From the NCBI GenBank assembly GCA_021286645.1, contig JAJTBZ010000079.1:1-64000 (forward strand): a DNA stretch of 64,000 nucleotides, in the 5' to 3' direction. Under the pieces are notes generated by a model, which did not search any database, was not told where the DNA came from, and saw nothing but the letters and a program-made list of their open reading frames with translations. Shown here one piece after another: positions 55,756-64,000 of the stretch (position 1 is the stretch's first letter; each line of letters begins with the position of its first letter). The translations under genes and the position numbers were made by a program. This stretch comes from Ignavibacteria bacterium (GTDB taxonomy: Bacteria; Bacteroidota; Ignavibacteria; Ignavibacteriales; Ignavibacteriaceae).

Positions 55756-56729
55756 CGTATTTTTAACCCGATATTTACCAGGTCGTGCAAATGCACTATT
55801 CCCTGCGGTTTGTTATCTTCACCCGCTACGACAATAGAAGTAATCTTGTAATTTTCCATCATCTGTAACGCGGTTGAAGCCAGTGCTGTCGGTGATATCT
55901 TCTTAGGATTCTTTGTCATTACTTCTGTGGCCTTCAGGTTGGCCAGATCGAGCGTTCGTTCGAGCAAACGGCGGAGATCGCCATCGGTAATTATACCCAT
56001 CATTCTGCCAAGCGAATCAAGCACACAGGTTACTCCAAGCCGCTTTGATGTAATTTCGATAATCGTATCTTTTAAAGAAGTGTCTTCGTACACAATCGGC
56101 AAATCATCGCCTTTTTTCATAATTTCGCTCACGCGCAGGGAAAGCCGTTTCCCCAGGCTTCCGCCCGGGTGCAGCATAGCAAAATCCTGCTCGGTAAAAC
56201 CACGCATGTGTAAAATAGCAACAGAAAGAGCATCGCCCAGTGCAAGAGTCGCTGTTGTTGAAGCAGTCGGCGCCAAATCGAACGGGCAGGCTTCTTCAGA
56301 AACATCAACATGCAGCAGCAAATCAACTTCTTTCGCAAGCTGGCATCCTGCATCGCCAAGCATGCCAATAACCGGCACTTCCAGGCGTTTAAACATTTGC
56401 ATCAGGCTGCTAAGTTCTTCTGTAGCACCGCTTTTGGAGATGAGTATAACAACATCCTCTTTCCGAACCATGCCGAGGTCGCCATGCAGTGCGTCAGTGG
56501 GGTGCAGGTATATCGCCGGGGTTCCGGTAGAATTTAAGGTGGCTACTATTTTCCGGGCAATTAAACCGGATTTTCCCATTCCGGAAAGTACCACGCGGCC
56601 CTGGCACTGATACATCAGTTCAACCGCGCGCGAGAATGAAGCATCAAGCGTTTCTGCTACATGCAGTACTGCTTTTGCTTCTATTTCAATAACTTCTCGG
56701 CCTTTTGCAATAATCTCTGTTGTCGTCAA
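55752..56729 (-). CDS. kdsD: D-arabinose-5-phosphate isomerase (KpsF/GutQ family)
   Basis: 325 residues from a TTG at 56729 (AGGG upstream). Interconverts ribulose-5-P and arabinose-5-P, the first step towards Kdo. SIS domain: GRVVLSGMGKSGLIARKIVATLNSTG, HGDLGMV, ISKSGATEELSSL and LAPTASTTATLALGDAL. Two CBS domains follow (from about residue 210). Immediate neighbours lptC-lptA-lptB confirm the LPS context. Confidence 0.95.
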   Translation of the reverse strand: MTTTEIIAKGREVIEIEAKAVLHVAETLDASFSRAVELMYQCQGRVVLSGMGKSGLIARKIVATLNSTGTPAIYLHPTDALHGDLGMVRKEDVVILISKSGATEELSSLMQMFKRLEVPVIGMLGDAGCQLAKEVDLLLHVDVSEEACPFDLAPTASTTATLALGDALSVAILHMRGFTEQDFAMLHPGGSLGKRLSLRVSEIMKKGDDLPIVYEDTSLKDTIIEITSKRLGVTCVLDSLGRMMGIITDGDLRRLLERTLDLANLKATEVMTKNPKKISPTALASTALQMMENYKITSIVVAGEDNKPQGIVHLHDLVNIGLKIR

Positions 56730-56937
56730 ATTGAATATACCCTAAAAAAGGCTGTAAAAAATTAATTTAACCTATAATTTACGAAAAATACCAGACTTTG
56801 CCCTACTGCCACCGGGGTGAATATTCCGGGTTAAAACTGCACGCTCCTTTCGGGGTAATTTCGGGGTACCATTTGCCTAATTGCCGGGATTTGCTCATTT
56901 TCTATATGCAGTTTTAGAAACCTTGAGCATTATCCCC

Positions 56938-58962
56938 ATGAAAAAAGACAGGAAATTTTCCTTACAGGCAAATTATAAACCTTCCGGCGATCAGCCCGAT
57001 GCAATTAACGCTTTGGTTAATGGCATAGATAGTGGCGAAAAATACCAGATATTGCTGGGCGTTACCGGCAGCGGTAAAACCTTCACCATGTCAAACGTAA
57101 TAGAACGGGTAAATAAACCTACCCTGATAATCTCACATAATAAAACACTTGCCGCGCAATTATATTCCGAATTTAAAAGCTTTTTCCCGGATAACGCGGT
57201 GGAATTGTTCATCAGTTATTACGATTATTATCAACCCGAAGCCTACGTTGTTTCGAGCGACCTGTATATTGAAAAGGATATGTCGGTAAACGAAGAAATA
57301 GACCGCTTAAGATTAAAAGCAACAACTGCACTGGTTGAAGGGCGGCGCGATGTTATTATTGTTGCAAGTGTCAGTTGTATATATGGTATTGGTGCACCGC
57401 AGGAATATGCCGAGCAGATAATCTTCTTAAATAAGGGGGATGAACTGCCCAGGAAAAAACTTATGCGCAAACTTATTGACATATACTACTCCCGCAATGA
57501 CATAGAATTTGCCCGGGGTAATTTTCGAGTCAGGGGCGATGTTATTGAAATAATTCCCGCCTATGAAAATGAGGAAGCTATTCGAATCGAATATTTTGAC
57601 GATGAAATTGAACGCCTTTCAACCATAAGCGCGCTTACCGGCGAAGTGCTGCAGGAGGTGGATTCGGTAGCAATTTATCCGGCAAAATATTTTGTTACGA
57701 ACGCTGACCGGCTTCGGCAGGCAATCCTACTTATTGAAGCCGAGCTGGCGGAACAACTACAAAAGTTACGAGCAGAAGATAAGCTGCTTGAAGCGCAGCG
57801 GCTTGAGCAGCGCACCCGTTTTGATATTGAAATGATGAAAGAAGTGGGGTACTGCTCCGGTATAGAAAACTATTCTCGACATATGGATTTACGCGCGCCG
57901 GGTACACGGCCTTACTGCCTGTTCGATTATTTCCCCGATGATTATCTGCTCATCATTGATGAATCTCATGTTACACTGCCGCAAATACGGGGCATGTATA
58001 ACGGCGACAGGGCACGCAAGGAAACACTCGTGAATTTTGGCTTCCGGCTTCCTTCGGCTTTAGATAACAGGCCCATGAAATTTGAAGAGTTCTGGACAAA
58101 AATAAATCAACTCATATTTGTTTCCGCTACTCCCGGTGATTTTGAACTCTCGCAGTGCGGTGGCGTAATTATCGAACAGATTATCCGGCCAACGGGACTG
58201 TTGGACCCGGAGGTGATTATCCGACCCACGAAAGGGCAGATTGATGATTTGATTGGGGAAATTCGTGATCGCATCACCCGTAATGAACGTGTTTTGGTGA
58301 CCACGCTGACAAAAAAAATGGCAGAAGACCTGTGCGATTATCTCGACCGGCTCAATATACGTGTCCGCTATATTCATAGTGATATTGACGCGCTTGAACG
58401 GGTAGAAATTCTGCGCGATATGCGCCTCGGTGATTTTGACGTGCTGATCGGGGTTAACCTGCTTCGTGAGGGCCTCGATTTACCCGAGGTCTCGCTCGTT
58501 GCCATTATCGATGCGGATAAAGAAGGCTTCCTGCGAAGCGAAAAATCACTCATGCAAACCGCGGGACGCACAGCTCGTAACGCGAACGGAAAAGTAATTA
58601 TGTACGCCGATTCCATTACCGGCTCCATGGCACGAATGCTTGATGAAACCAACCGCCGCCGCCGCATGCAAATGGAATACAATAAAGAAAATAATATTGT
58701 ACCGAAAACAATCTTTAAAAGCGTTGATGAAATCCTTTCAGCCACTTCCATTGCAGAGTTACGAAAGAAAGATAATGAATCGGTTAATGCAAGTATTACA
58801 CGCGTGGCCGAGCCGGTAATAAAATACATGACCAACGATCAAAAACAGGAACTGGTTGAACAATTACGCGAAGAAATGTTGAAAGCCGCGCGGGATCTGG
58901 AATTTGAACGTGCAGCAGCGTTGCGCGATGAAATTGAGAAACTAAAGAAAATGATTAAATAG
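56938..58962 (+). CDS. uvrB: Excinuclease ABC subunit B
   Basis: The ATG at 56938 matches the family start ([20 protein letters not shown]); 674 residues. P-loop [14 protein letters not shown], the damage-probing beta hairpin [25 protein letters not shown] box [13 protein letters not shown], helicase motifs [20 protein letters not shown] and QTAGRTARN, and a C-terminal UVR domain ([19 protein letters not shown]) for UvrC. Complete. The convergent DUF454 gene ends 5 bp away. Confidence 0.98.
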   Translation: MKKDRKFSLQANYKPSGDQPDAINALVNGIDSGEKYQILLGVTGSGKTFTMSNVIERVNKPTLIISHNKTLAAQLYSEFKSFFPDNAVELFISYYDYYQPEAYVVSSDLYIEKDMSVNEEIDRLRLKATTALVEGRRDVIIVASVSCIYGIGAPQEYAEQIIFLNKGDELPRKKLMRKLIDIYYSRNDIEFARGNFRVRGDVIEIIPAYENEEAIRIEYFDDEIERLSTISALTGEVLQEVDSVAIYPAKYFVTNADRLRQAILLIEAELAEQLQKLRAEDKLLEAQRLEQRTRFDIEMMKEVGYCSGIENYSRHMDLRAPGTRPYCLFDYFPDDYLLIIDESHVTLPQIRGMYNGDRARKETLVNFGFRLPSALDNRPMKFEEFWTKINQLIFVSATPGDFELSQCGGVIIEQIIRPTGLLDPEVIIRPTKGQIDDLIGEIRDRITRNERVLVTTLTKKMAEDLCDYLDRLNIRVRYIHSDIDALERVEILRDMRLGDFDVLIGVNLLREGLDLPEVSLVAIIDADKEGFLRSEKSLMQTAGRTARNANGKVIMYADSITGSMARMLDETNRRRRMQMEYNKENNIVPKTIFKSVDEILSATSIAELRKKDNESVNASITRVAEPVIKYMTNDQKQELVEQLREEMLKAARDLEFERAAALRDEIEKLKKMIK

Positions 58963-58967
58963 CCGCT

Positions 58968-59294
58968 CTAACGGACATAATAATAACACCCGAAACCAAG
59001 TGAAATTAACAGGGCAATAATAATAAGCAATTTGGCGGCGAATGGTAGTCCCGGCCCGTGTACATAATCATGGAGGTACTTACCGAACAGGCGGTTATGT
59101 AAGATAAAGCGTAAAAAACGGCGTGAACTGCGCGCGAAAAAAAACGCAGAAACAATTACAAACAAAATACCTGGTATAAACGGGAGGATAATACCTAAAA
59201 AACCAATTCCCAGGCACGCTACACCCAGTAGAAAGTACAGAATACGCAGGGGCATATTCTCTTCTATTTTACCGTTTTTAATTGCTTCTTTCAT
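58968..59294 (-). CDS. DUF454 (YbaN-type) inner-membrane protein
   Basis: 108 residues. Two to three TM segments; the motif LGVACLGIGFLGIILPFIPGILFVIVSAFFFARSSRRF is the DUF454/YbaN pattern, split here by its own helix break. Function unknown. Confidence 0.88.
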   Translation of the reverse strand: MKEAIKNGKIEENMPLRILYFLLGVACLGIGFLGIILPFIPGILFVIVSAFFFARSSRRFLRFILHNRLFGKYLHDYVHGPGLPFAAKLLIIIALLISLGFGCYYYVR

Positions 59295-60037
59295 TCACTC
59301 AACTTCAGTTAAAGGGGGATGCACACAAATCCGTTATGCTCCATGTACAATATGCAAAAACCCATCCACTTTTGAAAGTTAAATTTCTTCTGCACCTGTT
59401 ATGTTTCAGCAAAATAGAAATGTCACAAGCAATATATCGGTTTTAAGTCTTTCATTCTAATTTTCGAGATGTCCCTTATCAGATAAATAGGCGCGTGCCT
59501 CGTTATTTGTCCAGGAGAGTTCCCCTTCTTTAGCGGTGGAACTTCTTCTTAATCTGGTTGTTATGGCTTGCTCTCACAACCATAGTAGGAGTGTTTCACG
59601 GTCTATTTGAAGATTATGTATTATACCTTGTCCCCGTTAACTTCATAGCGCCCCACCTGGGTGTAGATTAGCCGTCATCTTATTCCTAATAGTTCTAGGG
59701 CTTCCTCTTTATGTGGGATAACTCGATATGCTTCATTTTTGATCTGTATTTGATTCTGTTCTTTGGCACTCATCACAATCTGTCCTTTAAATTCCCCGAT
59801 AGCTCTTTCGCGGTAAGCTAACCAATTTCTTCTTTTGATTTTTTTGATATTTCTATTTTTTTATTAAGATATGGTAAATAGTTCCCCGTCTGCGATTGAC
59901 TATTATAATAAATTACCGTAGGTTTGCGTAATTGTGGTTCGTGTTCTCTCTAGAAAATTGCGACTGAATCACTTCTTCCTGTAGGATTACAGGCTAGCAG
60001 TGACTGGTCCCCCCGGAAGAGGCGGAGCGTCATTATC
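59295..60037. other. 743-bp region with no intact gene, holding a decayed gene
   Basis: No intact ORF on either strand. The left 160 bp are featureless. A broken minus-strand gene occupies 59457-59862. To its right is A+T-rich DNA that ends in a short G+C-rich stretch just before the accessory pair at 60038. Lowest gene density in the window and the entry to the accessory segment. Confidence 0.6.
59457..59862 (-). pseudogene. Decayed small gene, two in-frame TGA codons and one frameshift
   Basis: Read on the minus strand from 59862, the frame gives ...RRNWLAYRERAIGEF, then IKNEAYRVIPHKEEALELLGIR, a TGA at 59675-59677, then RLIYTQVGRYEVNGDKV. A shift of frame around 59620-59660 continues as GIIHNLQIDRETLLLWL, TGA, EQAITTRLRRSSTAKEGELS, WTNNEARAYLSDKGHLEN, TAG (59457-59459). 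Both TGA sites would be CGA (Arg) before a C-to-T change. The ALELLGIR..LIYTQV and DRETLLLWL.EQ patterns hint at helix-turn-helix DNA binding, unproven. The remaining intact piece is a 32-codon ORF at 59675-59773. Confidence 0.5.
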
Positions 60038-61264
60038 GTGAGCCTCATCGTTATTTTTTTAGAGGCAGTACTGGAAAGGAGGCAGGCTTTGTTGTTTGTT
60101 CTTGAGTTCCCGATAACCGATTTTCGATGTATACTTCACTCGCCATATAAACTACAGCGACCCTTTTGGCCCGTGCCTGCGGCAGGTGATATGCAGAAAA
60201 GTATCGGTTCTATAGATCGGCGTAAGAAAGGCGGGGTGCGCTCGTGGGGCGGTGAGGCAATTCATTCATCCGCCCGCCAGGCAGTTCATTACCCGGAATT
60301 AAGTAAATTCTTCATTGAAACAGGCAGCAGACATCGGTTAATAACAGAAGGCGCGTTTCGCCGGTTTTATTCTGATGGTAAATTTTTTGCCAAGTATGAA
60401 CTTGGTCTAAGCAATAACTTTGAAAATATTCTGCATGATATCGATCCTTTGGCACAGCCGGTAATTACGGGACAAATACTTAGAGACTACATTAGCATAC
60501 CTATTCATATTCCTCACCCTTCATACAATAAAACAGCCATACCCTTGTGGCAGGCCGGTACAGCCCTTTCGCAGCTTTTTTTATACTCGTCACATAGTGC
60601 GGCTGATAACAGGGCGGGGAACACGAATGTAGATCATGTGGCCTCGGGGCCGCCGGTATGTGTTGTGGAATTTGATGGCTCCATACCTGAAAGCGCGTTG
60701 CCGGCCGGGGTTTACGAGATACCCGGGTTGGCCGGGGGCGCGGTTAGCGTGTATCACATGTGGATTCGGTTAGAACAGCGTAATGATATACGTGTATGGT
60801 TTATACGGAAAAATGGAGAGAGTGCCGAAACGGATAAACTGGCACGTGAACTTCGGTTAAATCTATTGCGTCTGCACGCGGAAAAGGATATGGTAAAAAA
60901 CCTGTTCGCACTGTTGGAAAAACACTCCAGGAAAAATACTACCGCTGCCGAATTGCAACCTGAAGGTATGATTGTTTTAGGTCAGCGGTTAGAAACTCTT
61001 ACATCTAATTTACTCAGGCAAACACGTTTCGGCCTGCCGCAGGATGATATACTGCCTTTTGTTCTTCAGTTGGAAGAATTCGCGGTCCCCGGTGAGTTGG
61101 ATATATATCTTGATCTGGCCCGGCAGTTGCAAAATGTGTACGTTGAAACGAATATAAGAAAGCTGCATAGTATAACTACCAATGTAGTAGTTCAGGGCGG
61201 CAAAGTGGATTCAATAAATGTTACAGAAAAGGGAGATGTTATTATTAATGGGAACAAAAATTAA
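60038..61264 (+). CDS. Uncharacterised 408-residue protein with C-terminal G/N/V/I-rich motif (pair, upstream partner)
   Basis: GTG start at 60038; a later ATG at 60191 (AGG upstream) is an alternative. No signal peptide or TM. Recognisable but unnamed blocks: RRQALLFVLEFP, WPVPAAGDMQKSIGSIDRRK, FRRFYSDGKFFAKYELGL and PLWQAGTALSQLFLYSS. I believe similar segments occur in uncharacterised proteins of several phyla, but cannot verify this. Residues 275-375 are helical and Leu-rich. The last 28 residues (VVVQGGKVDSINVTEKGDV, then IINGNKN) form a strand-forming motif repeated at the start of the next protein. No P-loop, so not an NLR. Overlaps the next gene by 17 bp. Confidence 0.7.
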   Translation: MSLIVIFLEAVLERRQALLFVLEFPITDFRCILHSPYKLQRPFWPVPAAGDMQKSIGSIDRRKKGGVRSWGGEAIHSSARQAVHYPELSKFFIETGSRHRLITEGAFRRFYSDGKFFAKYELGLSNNFENILHDIDPLAQPVITGQILRDYISIPIHIPHPSYNKTAIPLWQAGTALSQLFLYSSHSAADNRAGNTNVDHVASGPPVCVVEFDGSIPESALPAGVYEIPGLAGGAVSVYHMWIRLEQRNDIRVWFIRKNGESAETDKLARELRLNLLRLHAEKDMVKNLFALLEKHSRKNTTAAELQPEGMIVLGQRLETLTSNLLRQTRFGLPQDDILPFVLQLEEFAVPGELDIYLDLARQLQNVYVETNIRKLHSITTNVVVQGGKVDSINVTEKGDVIINGNKN

Positions 61265-61336
61265 AGTTCAGGGTAAAGGGAAAGTAAATAGTATTAATAC
61301 CACCAAACGGGGTAATATTATTCATAATAAGGAAAA
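61190..61336. repeat. Tandem duplication across the gene junction
   Basis: GTTCAGGG at 61190-61197 and again at 61266-61273, each followed by a related stretch of about 65 nt (for example ...AAAGTGGATTCAATAAATGT against ...AAAGTAAATAGTATTAATAC). The offset is 76 nt, so the copies lie in different frames: copy 1 ends the upstream protein, copy 2 begins the downstream protein. Confidence 0.7.
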
Positions 61337-61589
61337 AGCCTACAATCCGTGGCTTACAGGCAGTTTTTATATTCTTTTATTCCTGATAATAATGGCGACC
61401 CTACTTACCGCCAATTCTATTATAGCCTGGTATATGTGGCCGGTAGTTATCATCAGTCTGCTGTTAATATTTTCAACTATCGGGGCTTTTCAGTTACGTG
61501 CCGATGAGAAATTGCAGGAAAAGAATTTTTTACAGTTAATGGGACTTACATTTAAGTACATTCCACTTCTAAGAGCACGTGGCAAATAA
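61248..61589 (+). CDS. Small two-TM membrane protein with N-terminal shared motif (pair, downstream partner)
   Basis: The ATG at 61248 lies 16 bp before the end of the upstream gene; 113 residues. Residues 5-29 (IKVQGKGKVNSINTTKRGN, then IIHNKEK) repeat the C-terminal motif of the upstream protein: 14 identities in 23 aligned positions. Two TM helices follow (WLTGSFYILLFLIIMATLL and WYMWPVVIISLLLIFSTIG), then a basic tail. No known family. The layout, interaction motif plus membrane hairpin, suggests a membrane effector recruited by its partner, but this is inference. Confidence 0.72.
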   Translation: MGTKIKVQGKGKVNSINTTKRGNIIHNKEKAYNPWLTGSFYILLFLIIMATLLTANSIIAWYMWPVVIISLLLIFSTIGAFQLRADEKLQEKNFLQLMGLTFKYIPLLRARGK

Positions 61590-61802
61590 AGCCCCGGCAG
61601 GGCGGTGCTTCTGCTGCCAGGCAATGCAGGTGGTGCATTCGCCAGGCGGGTAATTATTCGGTAAAATTGCCCGGCCGAATGTCAGAAATATCATTAGGTT
61701 TTACCAAAAAAAACAGTATATTTTACGTAGTGAAGGAAAGAAAGTTAATCAGTCCGGTTACTAGTTGAAATATTGGATGCCCAGGCATGTTGGAGGTCAA
61801 TC
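61590..61802. other. G+C-rich intergenic region with short palindromes
   Basis: Contains a G+C-rich part (61590-61680) with imperfect inverted repeats, including ATTCGG (61656-61661) with CCGAAT (61675-61680) and GCC-AGGC-type units, some of which resemble a GCCAGGC unit inside the upstream gene near 60275. The right part is A+T-rich, with the GGAGG ribosome-binding site at 61792-61796. Confidence 0.45.
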
Positions 61803-62861
61803 ATGGATGCATTCGGGAAACTGAGTGAAGCAATTCTTTCTGATGTAATTGTAATCGCTGAAAGAGCTACCGAGAAACAATACAGGCAATGGCCTGAACT
61901 TACCACGCGTTATGCTTCAATCGGGAGAGAGAAAACTCTCAACGATAATATTTTTCATTTACAACATCTGGCCTCAGCAATTCGATTTCGGCAAACAGAG
62001 CTGTTTTGTGACTATATGAACTGGTGTAAGGTGCTGTTTACCAGCCTGCATATGCCATTAGTGTATTTTACCGAAAGTATAGTGATATTACGAGATACTC
62101 TGACCCAAATGGTAGAACCTGCCGAGGCACGTATAGTTGTTCAATATGTAAATCTCGGTCTGGAATCTTTCTCCAAAAAACCTTCGGTCCCTGCGGGTAT
62201 GGTAAGTGATCCCTCGCCGGTTGCCGTAAGCGCGTATATGTTTATGAATGCTTTATTACGGCATGACAGGGTAAGCGCTTCCCAAATGATAGATGATCTG
62301 ATAGCGGGCGGCATGGGTATAAAAGACATTTATTTACAGATTTTTCAGCCAAGCCAGATAGAAATTGGTCGGTTATGGCAGGAAAATAAAATATCTGTAG
62401 CCGATGAGCATTACTGCACGGCAGCAACACAGTTAATAATGTCACGGTTATACCCGCAAATATTTACCGGCAGAAAAAACGGCCGCTCTATGCTCGCTAC
62501 CTGTGTCTCGGGAGATTTGCATGAGATCGGTATTCGCATGATAGCAGATTTTTTCGAATTGGAAGGATGGAATACAATTTATCTGGGGGCAAACACCCCG
62601 ACTGAGAGCATAGTAAAAAGCCTGCAAACGGGTACGGCTGATTTATTGGCTATTTCCTGCACTATGAGTTACCACCTGCCGAAAGTTCAGGATTTAATCG
62701 CGGCCATTCGGGCAGAAGAACAATTGCGCGGGACAGTAATAATGACCGGGGGCTACCCGTTTAATGTCGATAAGGAGCTCTATAAGAAAATTGGGGCTGA
62801 CTGTTATGCTGCAAACGCTGTTGATGCGTTGCAGGTAGTTAAAACGATAATTCCATTTTGA
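61803..62861 (+). CDS. Cobalamin-binding sensor protein with W-x9-EH light-sensing signature
   Basis: The ATG at 61803 has GGAGG 6 nt upstream, deciding it over the in-frame TTG at 61773; 352 residues. Residues 1-130: unassigned helical region. Residues about 140-230: four-helix cap of the B12-binding_2 type, with W192 and E202-H203 (LWQENKISVADEHY), exactly the W-x9-EH motif of CarH-type photoreceptors. Residues 232-350: Rossmann B12-binding domain with D238-L-H240-E-I-G243, the lower-ligand DxHxxG motif, and TGGYPF. No MerR DNA-binding domain, so the output is likely through a partner protein. The histidine kinase follows 10 bp later. Confidence 0.88.
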   Translation: MDAFGKLSEAILSDVIVIAERATEKQYRQWPELTTRYASIGREKTLNDNIFHLQHLASAIRFRQTELFCDYMNWCKVLFTSLHMPLVYFTESIVILRDTLTQMVEPAEARIVVQYVNLGLESFSKKPSVPAGMVSDPSPVAVSAYMFMNALLRHDRVSASQMIDDLIAGGMGIKDIYLQIFQPSQIEIGRLWQENKISVADEHYCTAATQLIMSRLYPQIFTGRKNGRSMLATCVSGDLHEIGIRMIADFFELEGWNTIYLGANTPTESIVKSLQTGTADLLAISCTMSYHLPKVQDLIAAIRAEEQLRGTVIMTGGYPFNVDKELYKKIGADCYAANAVDALQVVKTIIPF

Positions 62862-62871
62862 GGCGGTTTGG

Positions 62872-64000
62872 ATGATGCAGCAAAATATAAACGGGTTTGG
62901 GCTGTTATGTACTCCTGAGGGCGAAATAGTTACCGTATATCGTGAAGAGTATGATCAGGTAAGTCAGATAGTTCCCGGGTATAATTTTACAGAATTTATT
63001 CACGAAACGGATAGATATAAAGCAGGGGAGTTTTTGCAGCAGGTTAGTACTCGTGGTTTGGCAGCTAAGTTCGCGCTGCATACATATATAGACGATGAGA
63101 TCTTATTATTCTATTATACCGGGGTTAAGCAGGGCACTGTACTGCTTATTACCGGAGTTACCCAGGAAACCGGCTTTGTAAAAACATGTGATGAGTTGTT
63201 GGAAATAAATAACGTGCAAATCAATTCGCACAGGGATATCGTGAGCGGATTAATTAAGGTGCCCCTGCATAAAGAAATTAGCCCGGAATCAGAACTGTTT
63301 GAGTTGTCTCGGGTAAATAATGAATTGGTAAACACCCGCCGGGAGCTTGTTAAGCGAAATGTAGAATTGGCGCAGTTAATTACGCAACAGCAGTATTTGC
63401 TTGGCATGGCAGCTCACGATCTGCGAAATCCACTGGGGATAATACACAATTTCTGTGAATTCCTGCGCGAAGATAATGCGGATACCATGAGCGAAGAGAG
63501 TATGGGCTTTTTGGAAATGATTGGTTCATCCAGTATTTCTATGCTGCATCTTATTGACGATATGCTGGACTACACGGCAATTTCTACCGGCAACCTTCAT
63601 CTTCATCTGGAATCGGGTGATTTGACAGAGTGCATGCTGAATAACCTGAAGACAAACCGGATACTTGCCCGTCAGAAAAATATTTCTCTGGTATTTACGC
63701 CTCCAACGGGGCCTGTAAATGTAAAATTTGATAAAAGAAAAATAGATCAGGTGCTGAGTAATTTCATTGGCAACGCGGTTAAGTATTCCGATCCCGGAAC
63801 CGAAGTGGTTGTTAGCGTTGAAATCCGGAATGAAGAAGCATGTGTATCAATTACCGACCACGGTATTGGAATTCGTCAGGAAGACTTAACAAAACTATTC
63901 AATGCTTTTACAGTAACGGGTAATAAGCCGACCGCGGGGGAGAAAAGTACAGGGCTGGGACTGTTGATAGTGAAGCGGGTTATTGATGAGCATTGCGGAA
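62872..64000 (+). CDS. Sensor histidine kinase, 3' end outside window
   Basis: ATG ATG at 62872 after GAGG; open to the window end (376 codons). Residues about 5-110 are a PAS-like domain (GFGLLCTPEGEIVTVYREEY...), then a coiled coil (ELSRVNNELVNTRRELVKRN) and the kinase core: H box MAAHDLRNPLGIIHNF with H182, N box NFIGNAVKYS, G1 DHGIGI, G2 STGLGLLIVKRVIDEH. All catalytic motifs are intact. No TM. Only the very C-terminus is missing. Coupled to the cobalamin sensor gene, from which it probably receives its signal. Confidence 0.92.
   Translation, partial: MMQQNINGFGLLCTPEGEIVTVYREEYDQVSQIVPGYNFTEFIHETDRYKAGEFLQQVSTRGLAAKFALHTYIDDEILLFYYTGVKQGTVLLITGVTQETGFVKTCDELLEINNVQINSHRDIVSGLIKVPLHKEISPESELFELSRVNNELVNTRRELVKRNVELAQLITQQQYLLGMAAHDLRNPLGIIHNFCEFLREDNADTMSEESMGFLEMIGSSSISMLHLIDDMLDYTAISTGNLHLHLESGDLTECMLNNLKTNRILARQKNISLVFTPPTGPVNVKFDKRKIDQVLSNFIGNAVKYSDPGTEVVVSVEIRNEEACVSITDHGIGIRQEDLTKLFNAFTVTGNKPTAGEKSTGLGLLIVKRVIDEHCG

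Noticed and set aside
59675-59773. 32-codon minus-strand ORF as an independent small gene
   Set aside because: Protein-like sequence continues beyond its stop and upstream of its ATG in the same frame, so it is better explained as part of a decayed larger gene.
59457-59862. TGA recoding (selenocysteine or alternative code) in the broken gene
   Set aside because: There is also a frameshift, no SECIS-like hairpin was seen, and TGA is used as an ordinary stop by many intact genes here.

Overview
The window looks like a chromosomal segment from the Bacteroidota/Chlorobi/Ignavibacteriota (FCB) group, most like Ignavibacteria. The signs are a secreted protein with the C-terminal type IX secretion signature (QNYPNPFNPTT), a PorX-type response regulator/phosphatase, DUF1573, DUF1684 and DUF5686 proteins typical of this group, a Gram-negative LPS transport cluster, and A+T-rich intergenic DNA. 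The exact taxon cannot be fixed from the sequence alone. Most of the window is ordinary, densely packed housekeeping DNA with many 4-bp ATGA start/stop overlaps.

Layout. 0-2 kb: the end of a GIY-YIG gene, tRNA-Val and tRNA-Gly, and gmd, all on the minus strand. 2-13 kb, plus strand: a T9SS cargo protein with a CxxCH motif, an ArsC/Spx-like protein without its cysteines, a DUF1684 lipoprotein, a very large cNMP/GAF sensor kinase lacking its phospho-accepting histidine, miaA, a glycosyltransferase, a methyltransferase, an amidase and a cytochrome c. 13-17 kb, minus strand: rlmB, a YrdC/YciO protein, an LD-carboxypeptidase and a DUF6986 aldolase-like enzyme. 17-22 kb, plus strand: porX, tsaE, tsaB, a DUF1573 protein, accD and panC. 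Then htpG (minus), pyrG and a TPR protein. 27.6-33 kb: the complete cell-elongation cluster mreB-mreC-mreD-PBP2-rodA, converging with a GT-C glycosyltransferase. 34.5-37.9 kb: a multi-PAS histidine kinase.

38-44.9 kb: a complete histidine operon hisG-D-C-B-H-A-F-IE. It is preceded by a promoter, a 21-residue leader peptide with six His codons, a strong pause hairpin covering those codons, and an intrinsic terminator. Together these form a textbook attenuator, whose leader peptide may be translated from a leaderless mRNA. 45-59 kb: an SMR exporter, a DUF5686 protein, argS-rsfS-LytR_C, and a kdsD-lptC-lptA-lptB-glmM block for the LPS precursor and LPS transport, then uvrB and a DUF454 membrane protein.

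59.3-64 kb is the accessory part. It holds a decayed gene with two in-frame TGA codons, then two overlapping genes for an uncharacterised pair. The upstream 408-residue protein ends with, and the downstream small two-TM membrane protein begins with, the same short G/N/V/I-rich motif. The motif was apparently produced by a 76-nt-offset tandem duplication across the gene junction. This architecture recalls amyloid-type or homotypic signalling partners and is the best candidate for an undescribed system. Next come a cobalamin-binding sensor carrying the CarH-type W-x9-EH light-sensing signature and, 10 bp later, a histidine kinase running off the window: a candidate B12-dependent light-sensing two-component pathway.
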